This document shows, one piece after another, positions 16,268-26,400 of a DNA stretch of 64,000 nt. The notes under the pieces were generated by a model. The model was not told the DNA's origin. It did not search any database and saw nothing but the letters and a program-made list of their open reading frames with translations. The position numbers and the translations under genes are program-made. Source of the stretch: JAOXRU01 sp965247735 (GTDB lineage: Bacteria; Bacteroidota; Bacteroidia; Flavobacteriales; Flavobacteriaceae); contig CBDFHN010000002.1 in NCBI GenBank assembly GCA_965247735.1, positions 3,286,001-3,350,000 of the forward strand, in the 5' to 3' direction. The first letter of the stretch is position 1, and each line of letters starts with the position of its first letter.

Positions 16268-16732
16268 ATGGATAAATTACCATCAATAAAAGCAAAAGAA
16301 TTAGAATTAGTATTTCCACCAGCACCAAAACCAGCTGGGGTATATAGACCAATCTTAGTAGTAGGTAAATTTTTATATGTTTCTGGGCAAAGTCCAACAC
16401 TTAACGATGGAAGTCTAATGCAAGGAAGAGTCGGAGATACAATTACGATGGAAGAAGGTAAGGAAGCTGCAAGACAAGTTGGACTTACGATGTTGTCAAC
16501 AATTCAGACTCATTTTGGAGAACTAGATAAAATAAAAAGGGTAGTAAAAGTATTAGGAATGGTAAATTGTACTCCCGATTTTATAAAACATCCATTTGTT
16601 ATCAATGGATTTAGCGAATTAATGGCTGATGTTTTTGGAAAAGAACATGGTATTGGAGTTCGTAGCGCAGTTGGTATGATGTTACCAGATGGTATTCCTG
16701 TGGAAATTGAGGCTATGTTCGAATTACATTAA
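16268..16732 (+). CDS. RidA-family enamine/imine deaminase
   Basis: At 154 residues this is a RidA/YjgF family member. Recognisable are GKFLYVSGQSPTLNDGS, the helix DTITMEEGKEAARQVGLTML and the end VRSAVGMMLPDGIPVEIEAMF, which holds the conserved Arg and Glu of the active cleft. RidA proteins hydrolyse reactive 2-aminoacrylate-like enamines and imines released by PLP dehydratases. Its place 3 bp before a PLP enzyme gene suggests it clears the enamine made by that enzyme. Confidence 0.93.
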   Translation: MDKLPSIKAKELELVFPPAPKPAGVYRPILVVGKFLYVSGQSPTLNDGSLMQGRVGDTITMEEGKEAARQVGLTMLSTIQTHFGELDKIKRVVKVLGMVNCTPDFIKHPFVINGFSELMADVFGKEHGIGVRSAVGMMLPDGIPVEIEAMFELH

Positions 16733-16735
16733 GTT

Positions 16736-17854
16736 ATGGTGACCAAAACAAAAGAATGGTATCAATTGGATAATGAAAACGATTTGGTATCTCCATCGCT
16801 TCTATTGTATCCCGATCGGATAAAAAAAAATATAGAATTGATGATTGCCATGGCTGGCGGAGTAGATAATCTCCGTCCACATATCAAAACGCATAAAATT
16901 GCAGAACTTATAGCGATGCAAATTAGTAGCGGCATTTATAAGTTCAAATGTGCTACAATTGCTGAAGCCGAGCTGCTGGCTAAATGTAAGGCTAAAGATG
17001 TATTGTTGGCAATGCAACCTGTTGGGGCAAATGTAGGTAGGTATATTTCGTTGGTTAAAAAATATCCAAAAACTGATTTTTCAACACTGGTAGATCATCA
17101 GGAAGCAGTTGAAGTCTTAAGTAAGGAAGCTGCTAAAAATACGATGCAGATTTCTGTTTGGTTAGATCTTAATGTTGGAATGAATAGAACTGGGATTTTG
17201 CCAGATAAAACAGCTCTAGATTTATACTTGAAAATTGCTGAAAACGATAATTTTATTGCGAAAGGATTACATGCCTATGATGGGCATATCCATGATGCAG
17301 ATTTTGAAAAAAGAAAAGAGGTTTGCGATTTAGCATTTGATAAGGTGTTAACCCTAAAAAATAATATAGAAGCTCAGGATGTTACTATAGAAACGATTGT
17401 TGCAGGAGGGTCACCAACTTTTCCGATTCATAATAAAAGAAAAGGAGTAGAAACAAGTCCTGGAACAACAATTCTTTGGGATGCTGGTTATGGAAAAAAA
17501 TTTAAGGATATGAAATTTTTACCAGCAGCAGTATTGTTTACGAGAGTGGTAAGTAAGCCTACAGATAAATTACTTTGTTTAGATTTAGGACATAAATCGG
17601 TAGCTTCAGAAATGCCTTTTCCTAGGGTAGCGTTTTTAAACCTTAAAGAAGTAAAACAAATAAGCCAGAGTGAGGAGCATTTAGTCTTAGAAACGGATGC
17701 TTCCGAAGAATATCGTATAGGAGAAACGGCATATGCCTTACCAATACATATTTGTCCAACAGTAATTAAATATAGTAAAGTTTGGACTGTGGAGCAGCAT
17801 AAAATTACTGGAGCATGGGATATTGCTGCCAGAGATCATATTGTATTAGACTAA
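16736..17854 (+). CDS. D-threonine-aldolase/D-serine-dehydratase-like PLP enzyme, candidate D-glucosaminate dehydratase
   Basis: The 372-residue protein has the fold-type III PLP barrel (alanine-racemase N-terminal type) with the cofactor lysine in RPHIKTHK (Lys51). A C-terminal D-serine-dehydratase-like domain has the metal pair His338 and Cys340 in LPIHICP. The glycine loop AGGSPTFP and SPGTTILWDAGY are also typical. Family members act on D-3-hydroxy amino acids with a divalent metal. The only such activity that would feed the next two sugar-acid enzymes is dehydration of D-glucosaminate to 2-keto-3-deoxygluconate plus ammonia. That is inference from context. Confidence 0.85.
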   Translation: MVTKTKEWYQLDNENDLVSPSLLLYPDRIKKNIELMIAMAGGVDNLRPHIKTHKIAELIAMQISSGIYKFKCATIAEAELLAKCKAKDVLLAMQPVGANVGRYISLVKKYPKTDFSTLVDHQEAVEVLSKEAAKNTMQISVWLDLNVGMNRTGILPDKTALDLYLKIAENDNFIAKGLHAYDGHIHDADFEKRKEVCDLAFDKVLTLKNNIEAQDVTIETIVAGGSPTFPIHNKRKGVETSPGTTILWDAGYGKKFKDMKFLPAAVLFTRVVSKPTDKLLCLDLGHKSVASEMPFPRVAFLNLKEVKQISQSEEHLVLETDASEEYRIGETAYALPIHICPTVIKYSKVWTVEQHKITGAWDIAARDHIVLD

Positions 17855-17871
17855 TAAGAAAAAACGAATAA

Positions 17872-18936
17872 ATGTTTATAGTAGATGCTCATTTAGATTT
17901 AGCAATGAATGCTCTAGAGTGGAATAGAGATCTAAGATGGTCTGTAGAAGAACTTAGAAATAGTGAAGTTGGCATGACAGACAAGCCAGACCGAGCGTTA
18001 AATACAGTTTCTTTTCCCGAGATGAGAAAAGGTAATATTGGACTCTGTGTGGCAACTCAGATTGCCCGTTATGTAAAAAAGGGGAGCTCACTTCCAGGGT
18101 GGAATTCTCCACAGCAGGCATGGGCACAAACTCAGGGGCAATTGGCTTGGTATAAAGAGATGGAAGCAGCTGGTGAGCTGGTACAAATTACAAATCTTCA
18201 AGAGCTAAACACACATTTAAAAAATTGGGAAAAGTCAAATATTGATACTCCAATTGGTTATATTCTTAGTCTTGAAGGTGCAGATTCTATTGTTACAATA
18301 GATCATTTAGAAAAATCATACCAGCAAGGATTACGAGCTATTGGACCTGCACATTATGGTCCAGGAACTTATGCTCATGGTACTGATTCTGTTGGGGGAA
18401 TTGGAGTAAAAGGAAAAGCACTACTAAAAAAAATAGAAGAATTAAATCTTATTCTCGATGCTACTCACCTTTGCGATGTTAGTTTTTGGGAAACAATGAA
18501 GGTGTATAATGGTCCAGTTTGGGCAAGTCATAATAATTGTAGGACGTTTGTGGATCATAACCGCCAGTATGCTGACGATCAAATAAAGGAACTTATTAGT
18601 AGAGATGCTGTAATTGGTGTTGCATTGGATGCATGGATGATGGTGCCAAACTGGGTGCGTGGTGAGTCTACACCTGAAGGTATGGGAGTGACATTAGACT
18701 TAATGGTAAATAATATAGATCATATTTGTCAGCTTGCTGGAGATTCCACTCATGTAGGTATTGGTACAGATTTGGATGGCGCTTTCGGTAAAGAGCAATC
18801 TCCTTATGATTTAGAAACAATTTCAGATCTTCAAAAAGTGCCAGAATTACTTCAGAAAAAGGGATATAGTGCCAAAGACATTGATAATATTATGCATCAT
18901 AATTTTTTAAGTTTTTTACGACGGGTATGGAAATAG
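17872..18936 (+). CDS. M19 membrane-dipeptidase-family amidohydrolase
   Basis: This 354-residue protein has the renal dipeptidase zinc ligands: DAHLDL (His7, Asp9), the bridging glutamate in SLEGAD (Glu135), His199 in DATHLCD, His220 in ASHNNC, and Asp300 in GTDLDGAFG. It lacks a signal peptide, so it works in the cytoplasm. M19 enzymes cleave dipeptides, often with a D-residue, or related amides. In this operon it might release the free amino-sugar acid or D-amino acid from a conjugate. The end overlaps the next gene by 10 bp. Confidence 0.9.
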   Translation: MFIVDAHLDLAMNALEWNRDLRWSVEELRNSEVGMTDKPDRALNTVSFPEMRKGNIGLCVATQIARYVKKGSSLPGWNSPQQAWAQTQGQLAWYKEMEAAGELVQITNLQELNTHLKNWEKSNIDTPIGYILSLEGADSIVTIDHLEKSYQQGLRAIGPAHYGPGTYAHGTDSVGGIGVKGKALLKKIEELNLILDATHLCDVSFWETMKVYNGPVWASHNNCRTFVDHNRQYADDQIKELISRDAVIGVALDAWMMVPNWVRGESTPEGMGVTLDLMVNNIDHICQLAGDSTHVGIGTDLDGAFGKEQSPYDLETISDLQKVPELLQKKGYSAKDIDNIMHHNFLSFLRRVWK

Positions 18937-19949
18937 ATAAAAAAGGAATTCTGACTTTTGGAGAAATCATGTTGCGTCTTTCTCCTCCTAATCATCAACG
19001 GTTTGAACAAACACAGTCTTTTGAATTAAATATTGGTGGAGCGGAAGCAAATGTTGGTGTTTCATTGGCAATATTAAATCACAATGTAAAATATGTAGGA
19101 AGAATTGCCGATAATGATATTGGAGATTTAGTGCTTAAGGCATTAAAAAAGTTTGATGTCAATACAGATGCAGTTATAAGAGGAGGAGATAGGACAGGAG
19201 TCTATTATTTAGAAGAAGGAGCGGCTGTGAGGGCGTCTAAAGTTGTGTATGATAGGAAGTATTCTTCGTTTTCAGAATTAACTCCTGATATGTTAGATTG
19301 GGATATGCTTTTTGATGGTATCAAATGGTTTCATGTTACTGGAATTACTCCTGCATTGTCTCAATCCTGCCAAGAAGTGTATTTAGAAGCCTTAAAAGTT
19401 GCTAAAGCTAAAGGTGTAACTGTTAGTTTTGATATCAATTATAGAAAGAATTTATGGGACTTAGATACTGCTAAAAAAGTGGTATTAGAAACCTTAAAAT
19501 ATACCGATGTTTTATTCGCAAATAAAGGTGTTGCTGCTGAGTTATTTAATATTGAAACAACTGATGATAATTCGGACTCAGTACAAAGTTTTGAAACAAT
19601 TGCCGAACGTTTGGCAAAGATTACAACAGCAAAGCATATTGCTTTTACCAATAGAAATGTAGTTTCTGCCTCTAAAAATAGCTGGCAAGGAATACTTTTT
19701 GAAAAGGGAAAAGGAGTTTGTAGTAGAACTTATGATTTGGAAATTATTGATAGAATTGGTGCTGGTGACGCTTTTGCAGCGGGACTTATTCATGGAATAT
19801 TAAAAGACTATAGTCTGCAAAAAACAGTAGATTTTGCTACTGCTGCTTCTGCATTAAAACATAGCATTAAGGGAGATTTTAATTTGGCAACCGAAGATGA
19901 GGTATTGTCATTGATAACAAATTATACACCAGGATACGTAAAAAGATAA
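18927..19949 (+). CDS. kdgK: 2-keto-3-deoxygluconate kinase (PfkB family)
   Basis: The 340-residue sugar kinase has the PfkB N-terminal motif NIGGAEANVGVSLA and the C-terminal catalytic signature IGAGDAFAAG (base Asp281). FDINYRKNLWD is characteristic of KDG kinases. It phosphorylates 2-keto-3-deoxygluconate to KDPG with ATP. The direct partner is the KDPG aldolase encoded 6 bp downstream. Its ATG lies inside the end of the M19 gene (10-bp overlap), showing tight coupling. Confidence 0.9.
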   Translation: MEIDKKGILTFGEIMLRLSPPNHQRFEQTQSFELNIGGAEANVGVSLAILNHNVKYVGRIADNDIGDLVLKALKKFDVNTDAVIRGGDRTGVYYLEEGAAVRASKVVYDRKYSSFSELTPDMLDWDMLFDGIKWFHVTGITPALSQSCQEVYLEALKVAKAKGVTVSFDINYRKNLWDLDTAKKVVLETLKYTDVLFANKGVAAELFNIETTDDNSDSVQSFETIAERLAKITTAKHIAFTNRNVVSASKNSWQGILFEKGKGVCSRTYDLEIIDRIGAGDAFAAGLIHGILKDYSLQKTVDFATAASALKHSIKGDFNLATEDEVLSLITNYTPGYVKR

Positions 19950-19955
19950 AATGTA

Positions 19956-20591
19956 ATGGAAGATGTATTAAAATGTATTTTTGAAAGAAAGGCAATTGCA
20001 GTAATTAGGTCAAAACAAGAGTTTGATGCCTTAAAGTTTGTTTCCGTTATTGTTGAAGGAGGAATTACATGTATTGAAATTACAATGACTACGCCCAGCG
20101 CTCTTACCATTATTAAATCATTAGCAGATGCATTTGGTGATAAGATTATACTTGGTGCTGGTACTGTTTTGGATATAGCTACAGCAAAACAAGTAGTAGC
20201 GGCAGGCGCCAAATTTCTAGTAACACCTATCGCTGATTTTGAACTGATTGCCTTTGCTAAAAGGGAAGGGATTCCTGTAATGACTGGTGCATTTTCTCCG
20301 ACCGAAATTTACAATTGCTATAAAGCAGGAGCAGATATCGTAAAAGTTTTTCCTGCCAATGTATTTGGAATCTCCTATTTTAAAAATTTAAGAGGGCCAT
20401 TTCCAGATATCCCATTAATACCAACTGGTGGAGTAACTACAGAAAATGCTGGAGATTGGATTAAAGCTGGCGCTAATGCCGTTGGTGTTGGCGGAGCACT
20501 TCTTAATGATGACATTGTTAGAAATAAAGATTTTGCAACACTTAAGCAAAATGCGGAAAAAATTGTGAGGTCCTTGCATAGTTTGGATTGA
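19956..20591 (+). CDS. eda: KDPG/KHG aldolase
   Basis: The 211-residue class I aldolase has the Schiff-base lysine in DIVKVFPAN (Lys130), the general-base glutamate in CIEITMTTP (Glu41), and LGAGTVLD and LIPTGGVTTENAGDWIKAG in phosphate binding. It splits KDPG into pyruvate and glyceraldehyde-3-phosphate. It is the last gene of the operon and completes the route from imported sugar acid to central metabolism. No strong hairpin terminator is visible directly after it. Confidence 0.94.
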   Translation: MEDVLKCIFERKAIAVIRSKQEFDALKFVSVIVEGGITCIEITMTTPSALTIIKSLADAFGDKIILGAGTVLDIATAKQVVAAGAKFLVTPIADFELIAFAKREGIPVMTGAFSPTEIYNCYKAGADIVKVFPANVFGISYFKNLRGPFPDIPLIPTGGVTTENAGDWIKAGANAVGVGGALLNDDIVRNKDFATLKQNAEKIVRSLHSLD

Positions 20592-20869
20592 TTTTTTTGG
20601 ATGTCTTCTGTTTTGTAATTGTATATTGCAACTATAATATTTTCAGTGTTTTATAATTCTTTTTTGTTTAGAACTAACGATTCTTAAGTTCAACTTCAAA
20701 TATAAAAATGTAGGTAAATTCTTGTTTTAATTATGAAGAAAATAATTATGTAGATGTTTTTTGTCTAAAAACATCGATTTATTTTTTTATTTTAAATGAT
20801 TTGAGTTATTTTTATGAGCAAATATTCGTTTATTGACGAGTTAAAGCTAATTTCTGCTTGTTTGTTGCT

Positions 20870-22129
20870 ATGAAAATTTTTAAAAAAGTCATTATGTTGA
20901 AATTTGGAAGGTTGAAATTAATAATTGTTTTATTGCTGTTGACTCAAAGCTCAATGTTGTTTAGTCAAGAATTATACACAGAATCATCTGCAGTTTCTAA
21001 ATTAAATGAAGGAAGTTCTTTAGGGACCTTAGGTAGTCCTCAGTTTTTATCAATTGAAACACAAGATGTAAAGACAGGGAATTATGCGCTTATGGTGAAT
21101 GCTAATGGATCTGGTTCTAGTTGGATCTATGGAAAACACACAATGAATGTAATTGTTGGGGAAACTTATACCATAAAAGGAGATTTTAAAGTAAATAGGA
21201 TTGGGACTCAATGGATTGCTGTAGAAGGACTTCAAAGTCCTAATAAGATTAACCCGACTATGGCAAGTGTTTATGAAGCATTTAGTATTACTGCAGTAGC
21301 AACAAGAGATTATATTGTTATAGAGTTAGGAGCTAACTATGGAGTTGTCGCTCCAACTGATTATTTACTGGTGGATAATCTATCAATAGTAAAAGGCGAT
21401 GGTACAGTCCTGGTTGATATACAATCTCCTACTACACCAACAGTTCTGTCATCCAGTGTAGTTACTGCAAATAGTGTAGTGATTTCCTGGGAGGCTTCAA
21501 CAGATGATATTGCTGTGACAGATTATGAGGTTTTTAAAAATGGAATAAGTATTGGAACAACTGGAGGAGCTACAAATCACAGCGTTTTAGACTTAGAAGC
21601 AGGTACTGCCTATGATTTTACTGTGGTGGCGATTGATGCTGCAAGTAATGTTTCAAATTTAAGTACTGTGTTATCTGCTACAACACTTAACTCTGGAGGA
21701 TCACCAACAGATGGACACTGGTCAAAAACGGGAACAACAGTTTCATATAAAGGAGGAAAAGTAGGTATTGGAACTGCAAATCCAGATTATGAACTTACCG
21801 TAAAAGGAAAAATACATGCGGAAGAAGTATTGATAGATCTAAATACTCCAGCACCAGATTATGTTTTTAAAGAGGAGTACGAGTTGTTATCTTTAAAAGA
21901 GGTACAAGCTTATATTGCTAAAAATGGACATCTACCAAATATTCCATCTGCAAAGGTTATGGAAACAGAAGGAGTAGAACTTGGTGCTATGGAAATGAAA
22001 CTACTAGAAAAAGTAGAAGAGTTAACCCTGTATTTGTTAAAACAAAATAAGTTAATAGAATCACTACAAGAAGAGAATGTAAAAGTGAATAAAAAACTAC
22101 TGCTATTAGAAGATAAAATTAATAAATAG
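20870..22129 (+). CDS. Secreted FN3-domain protein with a tail-fibre-like C-terminus
   Basis: I start it at the ATG at 20870. The frame is open upstream only with a TTG start. A signal peptide (KLIIVLLLLTQSSMLFSQ) is followed by a beta-sandwich region that looks like a carbohydrate-binding domain (about 40-175) and a fibronectin type III domain (about 185-275, SWEASTDDIAVTDYEVFKNG). The C-terminus (VGIGTANPDYELTVKGKIHA, then a coiled coil of about 45 residues) resembles the stalk ends of S74-peptidase-type fibres common in Flavobacteriia. It is probably an adhesin or surface protein. It lies upstream of the RHS gene cluster. Confidence 0.75.
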   Translation: MKIFKKVIMLKFGRLKLIIVLLLLTQSSMLFSQELYTESSAVSKLNEGSSLGTLGSPQFLSIETQDVKTGNYALMVNANGSGSSWIYGKHTMNVIVGETYTIKGDFKVNRIGTQWIAVEGLQSPNKINPTMASVYEAFSITAVATRDYIVIELGANYGVVAPTDYLLVDNLSIVKGDGTVLVDIQSPTTPTVLSSSVVTANSVVISWEASTDDIAVTDYEVFKNGISIGTTGGATNHSVLDLEAGTAYDFTVVAIDAASNVSNLSTVLSATTLNSGGSPTDGHWSKTGTTVSYKGGKVGIGTANPDYELTVKGKIHAEEVLIDLNTPAPDYVFKEEYELLSLKEVQAYIAKNGHLPNIPSAKVMETEGVELGAMEMKLLEKVEELTLYLLKQNKLIESLQEENVKVNKKLLLLEDKINK

Positions 22130-22300
22130 CTGATAACGTTTAACGGCATATAACAGCTATTCATCCTTATGAAAACGCAGTACACTGGTGATAACAATAT
22201 AAAAAGCATTAATATCGATTATTTTAACGCTTCCTATTTGCTTGATGAAGATAGTATTAAAAAGGAGTAAAAATTAAATTATAAAAACTAAAAATAGATA

Positions 22301-22837
22301 ATGACCAAATTAGGATTTCCTCTAGCTTTAATCGCAATTGCAATTAGCATTTTTTCTTTCTTTTATTTTCAATCAACGTCCAATCAGGTGTATGTAGATG
22401 TTAACAAGTTAATGGAAGGTTATAGCCGTACCAAAGTAGAACGTGAAGCTTTTAATAAAAAAGCAGCAACACTTAAAGCCAATGTGGATAGTTTAATTTC
22501 TGGATGGCAAAAAGAATTGCAGTCTTACGAAAAGGAACGTGCTTCCATGACTAAAAAAGAATTGGAATTAAAACAGCAATTGCTAAGTAACAAACAACAA
22601 CAGGTAAATAACTATCAACAAGCCATACAAAAACAAATTCAAGAAGAAGACCAGAAAGCTACCAAAACAGTGGTTAATGATATCAATGCCTATATAAAAG
22701 AATATGGTAAGGAAAAAGGATACCGTATTATTTTTGGAGCAAGTGGTGGTGGTAATGTAATGTATGCAGATAAAGCTGCCGATCTTACTGATGATGTTTT
22801 GGAAGGACTAAACCAGCAATACAAAGGTAAAAAATAG
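22301..22837 (+). CDS. OmpH/Skp-like periplasmic chaperone
   Basis: A 178-residue protein with an N-terminal membrane or signal segment (FPLALIAIAISIFSFFYF). The rest is an OmpH-type architecture: strand QVYVDVNKLMEGYSRTK, a long coiled-coil hairpin rich in Gln/Lys/Glu (about 60-130), and the returning strand YRIIFGASGGGNVMYADKAADLT. Skp-like proteins hold unfolded outer-membrane or secreted proteins in the periplasm. It starts an apparent operon with a lipoprotein and the two giant RHS proteins, so it may be a dedicated chaperone for them. Confidence 0.88.
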   Translation: MTKLGFPLALIAIAISIFSFFYFQSTSNQVYVDVNKLMEGYSRTKVEREAFNKKAATLKANVDSLISGWQKELQSYEKERASMTKKELELKQQLLSNKQQQVNNYQQAIQKQIQEEDQKATKTVVNDINAYIKEYGKEKGYRIIFGASGGGNVMYADKAADLTDDVLEGLNQQYKGKK

Positions 22838-23437
22838 ATGAAGCAGTGTAGTTTTTTCTTGATTTTAATGGTGTTGGTTTCCTGTGGAAGGCAACAATTT
22901 AGTTCAGAAGATGATTTGTGGGACTATTTAAATGACGAGTCTAATGGCTATATGCAAGAAAAAACAATCCATGGTATTGATTTTAGATTAGTATATAAGC
23001 CAACTGACCTGTTGGTAAAACAATCTTATAATGGTGGTGGAGATAAAGAAATAGATAGTTTACGAAAAAAGTACAGCCAATACTTATATTTTAATCTAAG
23101 CATGGCAAAAAGCGGACAAGAAGTATTAACACATATGGCGGGAAACAAAAACCAATTTGGAGCCATGGTCAACCAATTGGCTTTTGGTATGGAAGAAAAG
23201 GTACATTTAATTTCTGAACGCAGAGATACTATTGCATTGGCAGACTATGTCTACCCTAGAATGTATGGGATGAGCAATAATACGGCGATGTTATTTGTAT
23301 ACCCTAGAGATAAAAAGACATTAGCTGATAAAAATATATACCTCACTATAGAAGACTTAGGTTTGGCAACAGGTGAGGTGGGTTTTAAGTTAGCAACAGA
23401 AGTTATAACAAACGAACCCCAATTAATATTCAATTAA
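22838..23437 (+). CDS. Lipoprotein of unknown function, RHS-operon member
   Basis: Its ATG follows directly on the stop codon of the OmpH-like gene. The 199-residue product has a lipoprotein signal (LVSC, Cys16) and a globular remainder with GIDFRLVYKPTDLLVKQSY and LIFVYPRDKK-like beta strands. I recognise no family. The 20-bp gap to the first RHS gene suggests a functional link, such as anchoring or presentation of the RHS protein. Confidence 0.72.
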   Translation: MKQCSFFLILMVLVSCGRQQFSSEDDLWDYLNDESNGYMQEKTIHGIDFRLVYKPTDLLVKQSYNGGGDKEIDSLRKKYSQYLYFNLSMAKSGQEVLTHMAGNKNQFGAMVNQLAFGMEEKVHLISERRDTIALADYVYPRMYGMSNNTAMLFVYPRDKKTLADKNIYLTIEDLGLATGEVGFKLATEVITNEPQLIFN

Positions 23438-23457
23438 TAGTAGAACTAATTATTCTT

Positions 23458-26400
23458 ATGAACACAGAAAAAAAAGAATATTGTCGATTTAGAACAAATA
23501 AAAAGCAAGTAAAAAATAGTGTATTGCCATTATTTTTGATGTTACTAGTTTCTATATTAGCTATAAATAAAATACATGCACAAGGGCCAAATGCCATAGA
23601 GGCAGCTAGTTTTGAGCCTGTAGATGCCACAGATATGGTGAATTTGTTAACTGGTGATTTAACCTACGTATTGCCTTTATTAAATGTGCCTTCTCCAGAA
23701 GGGGGGTATCCAGTAGTGTTATCATATCATGCAGGAGTTGGAATCGATCAAGAAGCTTCTTGGGTTGGATTAGGATGGAATTTAAACCCAGGGGCAATTA
23801 ATAGAGGAGTAAATGGTTATCCAGATGATTTGAAAAATGGAGTATTACTTGAAGATGTTTTTGATGTAGGCGGTTCGGAAATAACTACAACTATAACACA
23901 ATCATATACTACTATTGATGGAGCTTGGACAATTGCTCAGTCAAATTCTTATAATTCGAATAAGGGTTTTGGAGGCTCGGTAGGTATGGGGCATGGTGTT
24001 AAAGGTTTTGGTGGGAGCTTAACGATAGGTGTTAGCCCTGGGGGTCAGTCTTATTGGGGAGTTAATGCAGGAATAACTTATTCAGGAAAAACTTCTTCAG
24101 GTGAAAATTATGGTATTTCGGCGGGAGTTAGTTTAGGTACAAATGGTGCAGCAGTTAATGCAGGATTTAAAAATAACAATGGGTTCTCAACAGGGTTAAG
24201 TATTAATAGTGAAGGTGTTTTAACTGCAAATGTTAACTTTAATGAATATTCAGCTGTGCACGAAACGACATTTTCTACGGGAATGTCAATTTCCTCAAAA
24301 GGTTCAGCTACTATAACAGGAGTTGGATTCGGTCAACATTTATCTTTTGCTGATTCAAGCTCAAATTCGGATGGTAAATACAATGTTATAACTGAGGAAT
24401 TTAATTTTGATTTTAATGTACCTACTCCTGTAGGAATATTTGGAATAGGTTATAACCAACAAAAAGTAAGTTGGAATCTTCATCATCGAAAAAGAAGTAC
24501 TGTTTCTGGAATATTCTATTTCGGAGAAGCAATAAAATATGAATGTTTAAAAAAATATGTGTTTTCTGCCCCTTTAGTTAGTAGTACTACCTATTATCTA
24601 ACTACTTATGTTGATTCTCCAAGTGATTGTGCTTGTGAACTTCCTTCAAATCTTGGAGCATGTGTAGAGGCAACATTAGTGTCTCCAGATCCTGTAAATG
24701 GAGGAGAGCACTTTATGGATGTATATGAAATAGGAATTACTGATGGAATTAAGAGCTTAAACGCAAATAATGCAATGATGCCAGCTGTTGATTCATATTC
24801 TGTAATGGCACAAGGGTTATCTGGGTCAATGACACCGAGATTATTAAAAAGCGTAGAGTTGTTAGGTTTGTCAAGGAATCATGCAGATTCCGATTTGTTT
24901 AGCGCAAAATATAACGTAAGTGACTATTCTTATTATCAATATGATGTTAATTTTGATTTTAAAAACGAATATTCTTCATTTTTAAATGTTAGGCCTAAAA
25001 GTTTTACAAATAACAGCTCTGCAGTAAGTATTCGAGATTATGGGGTTAATGGAAGTAATAATCTTGAATATGAAAAGAAAGAAAGTCGAGCAATTACTTA
25101 CTTTACTTATTCAAATATAATACATGGATCTGCAGCAAACGATGGTTTATTATTACCTATTAATTATGAGTTTCAGGAACCTAAAATCACTATATCTGGA
25201 GGGTATAAATCTAGTGATGCAATAGGTGGATTTATGATTAAATCTGCTGATGGAAAAACATATCATTATTCATTACCAGTTTTTAATAATTTCATATCGA
25301 GACGTACTATTGGAACAATTGAGAATAAACCAGAAAGAGAATCATATATAGAGACAACACAAGGAGGGTATGTAACTCATTGGTTATTAACAGCTATTAC
25401 TGGACCAGATTATTTAAAGCTAAGTTATGGTAGAGATTATCCCGATGTAGGAGATTATGGATATTGGGTTAGGTTTGATTATGGCAAATGGACGGAGAAT
25501 AATGTTTGGAAAGCACCTTATGCTACTGCTTATGATATTTCTGAAGAAGACCCCAATATAAAAACTAAAACCTATGGAAGAAAGGAGCTTTATTATTTAG
25601 ATAGAATTAAGACCCGAACACATACTGCAATTTTTGTAAAGAACAAAAGAGAGGATGATAAAGGGAATGAATGGGAGCGCCATGAGTTTGGAAATGGGGA
25701 ATCTGGACCTACTACTGCGGGGTTTGATGTAGTTAGGTGGACAATACCATCTCAAAAAAAACTACGATTAGAAAAGATTATTTTGGTTAAAAATCAGGAT
25801 GATCAAATTGATAAGTCTTCGGGTAATTTACTTGCTATTTCAGGTAATATTTTTACTTATATAGCTAACGATTTTACGATTAGCAATGAGTTGGATTATA
25901 ATTTGCACGAAAACATTATTGATGTGCATGATAATATTTCGGAGACATTAAACAAAGCAATTAAAGTGATTGATTTTGCTCCACATTACAGTTACGACTT
26001 GGTAAAAGGTACTCCAAACTCTTCATTAGGGAGATTAACTTTAAACGGTATAACTTTTAAAGGGAAGGAGAATAAACAGTTAATGCCTTCATATAAATTC
26101 CAGTATTTTAATACTCGTGATTTTGATTATGATAAAAAAGACCTCTGGGGATATCATAAAGATAATCCAAAGGAGTGGTCTCTTAATAGAATATCAACCC
26201 CTACTGGAGCAAATATAGATATCCAATATGAATCGGATGATTATGAAATAGCGGCTGCAGAAACAGTTAGAGTCTTTAACAGGCATTTGAAATTTACTTT
26301 TTTTTCAAATCAACTACCAGTGAATAATAACGTGCCAACTACAATTCAAATAAAAGTAGAGATTGACAATCAGGATCCAGGGGTAGATGATTTTCAGTTA

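Noticed and set aside
20592..20869. Region after eda searched for a tRNA, riboswitch or terminator
   Set aside because: I found no cloverleaf, no conserved riboswitch core and no stem with a T tract.
22169..22276. A 35-codon open frame before the OmpH-like gene
   Set aside because: No ribosome-binding or family support. It is too short to separate from chance in AT-rich DNA.
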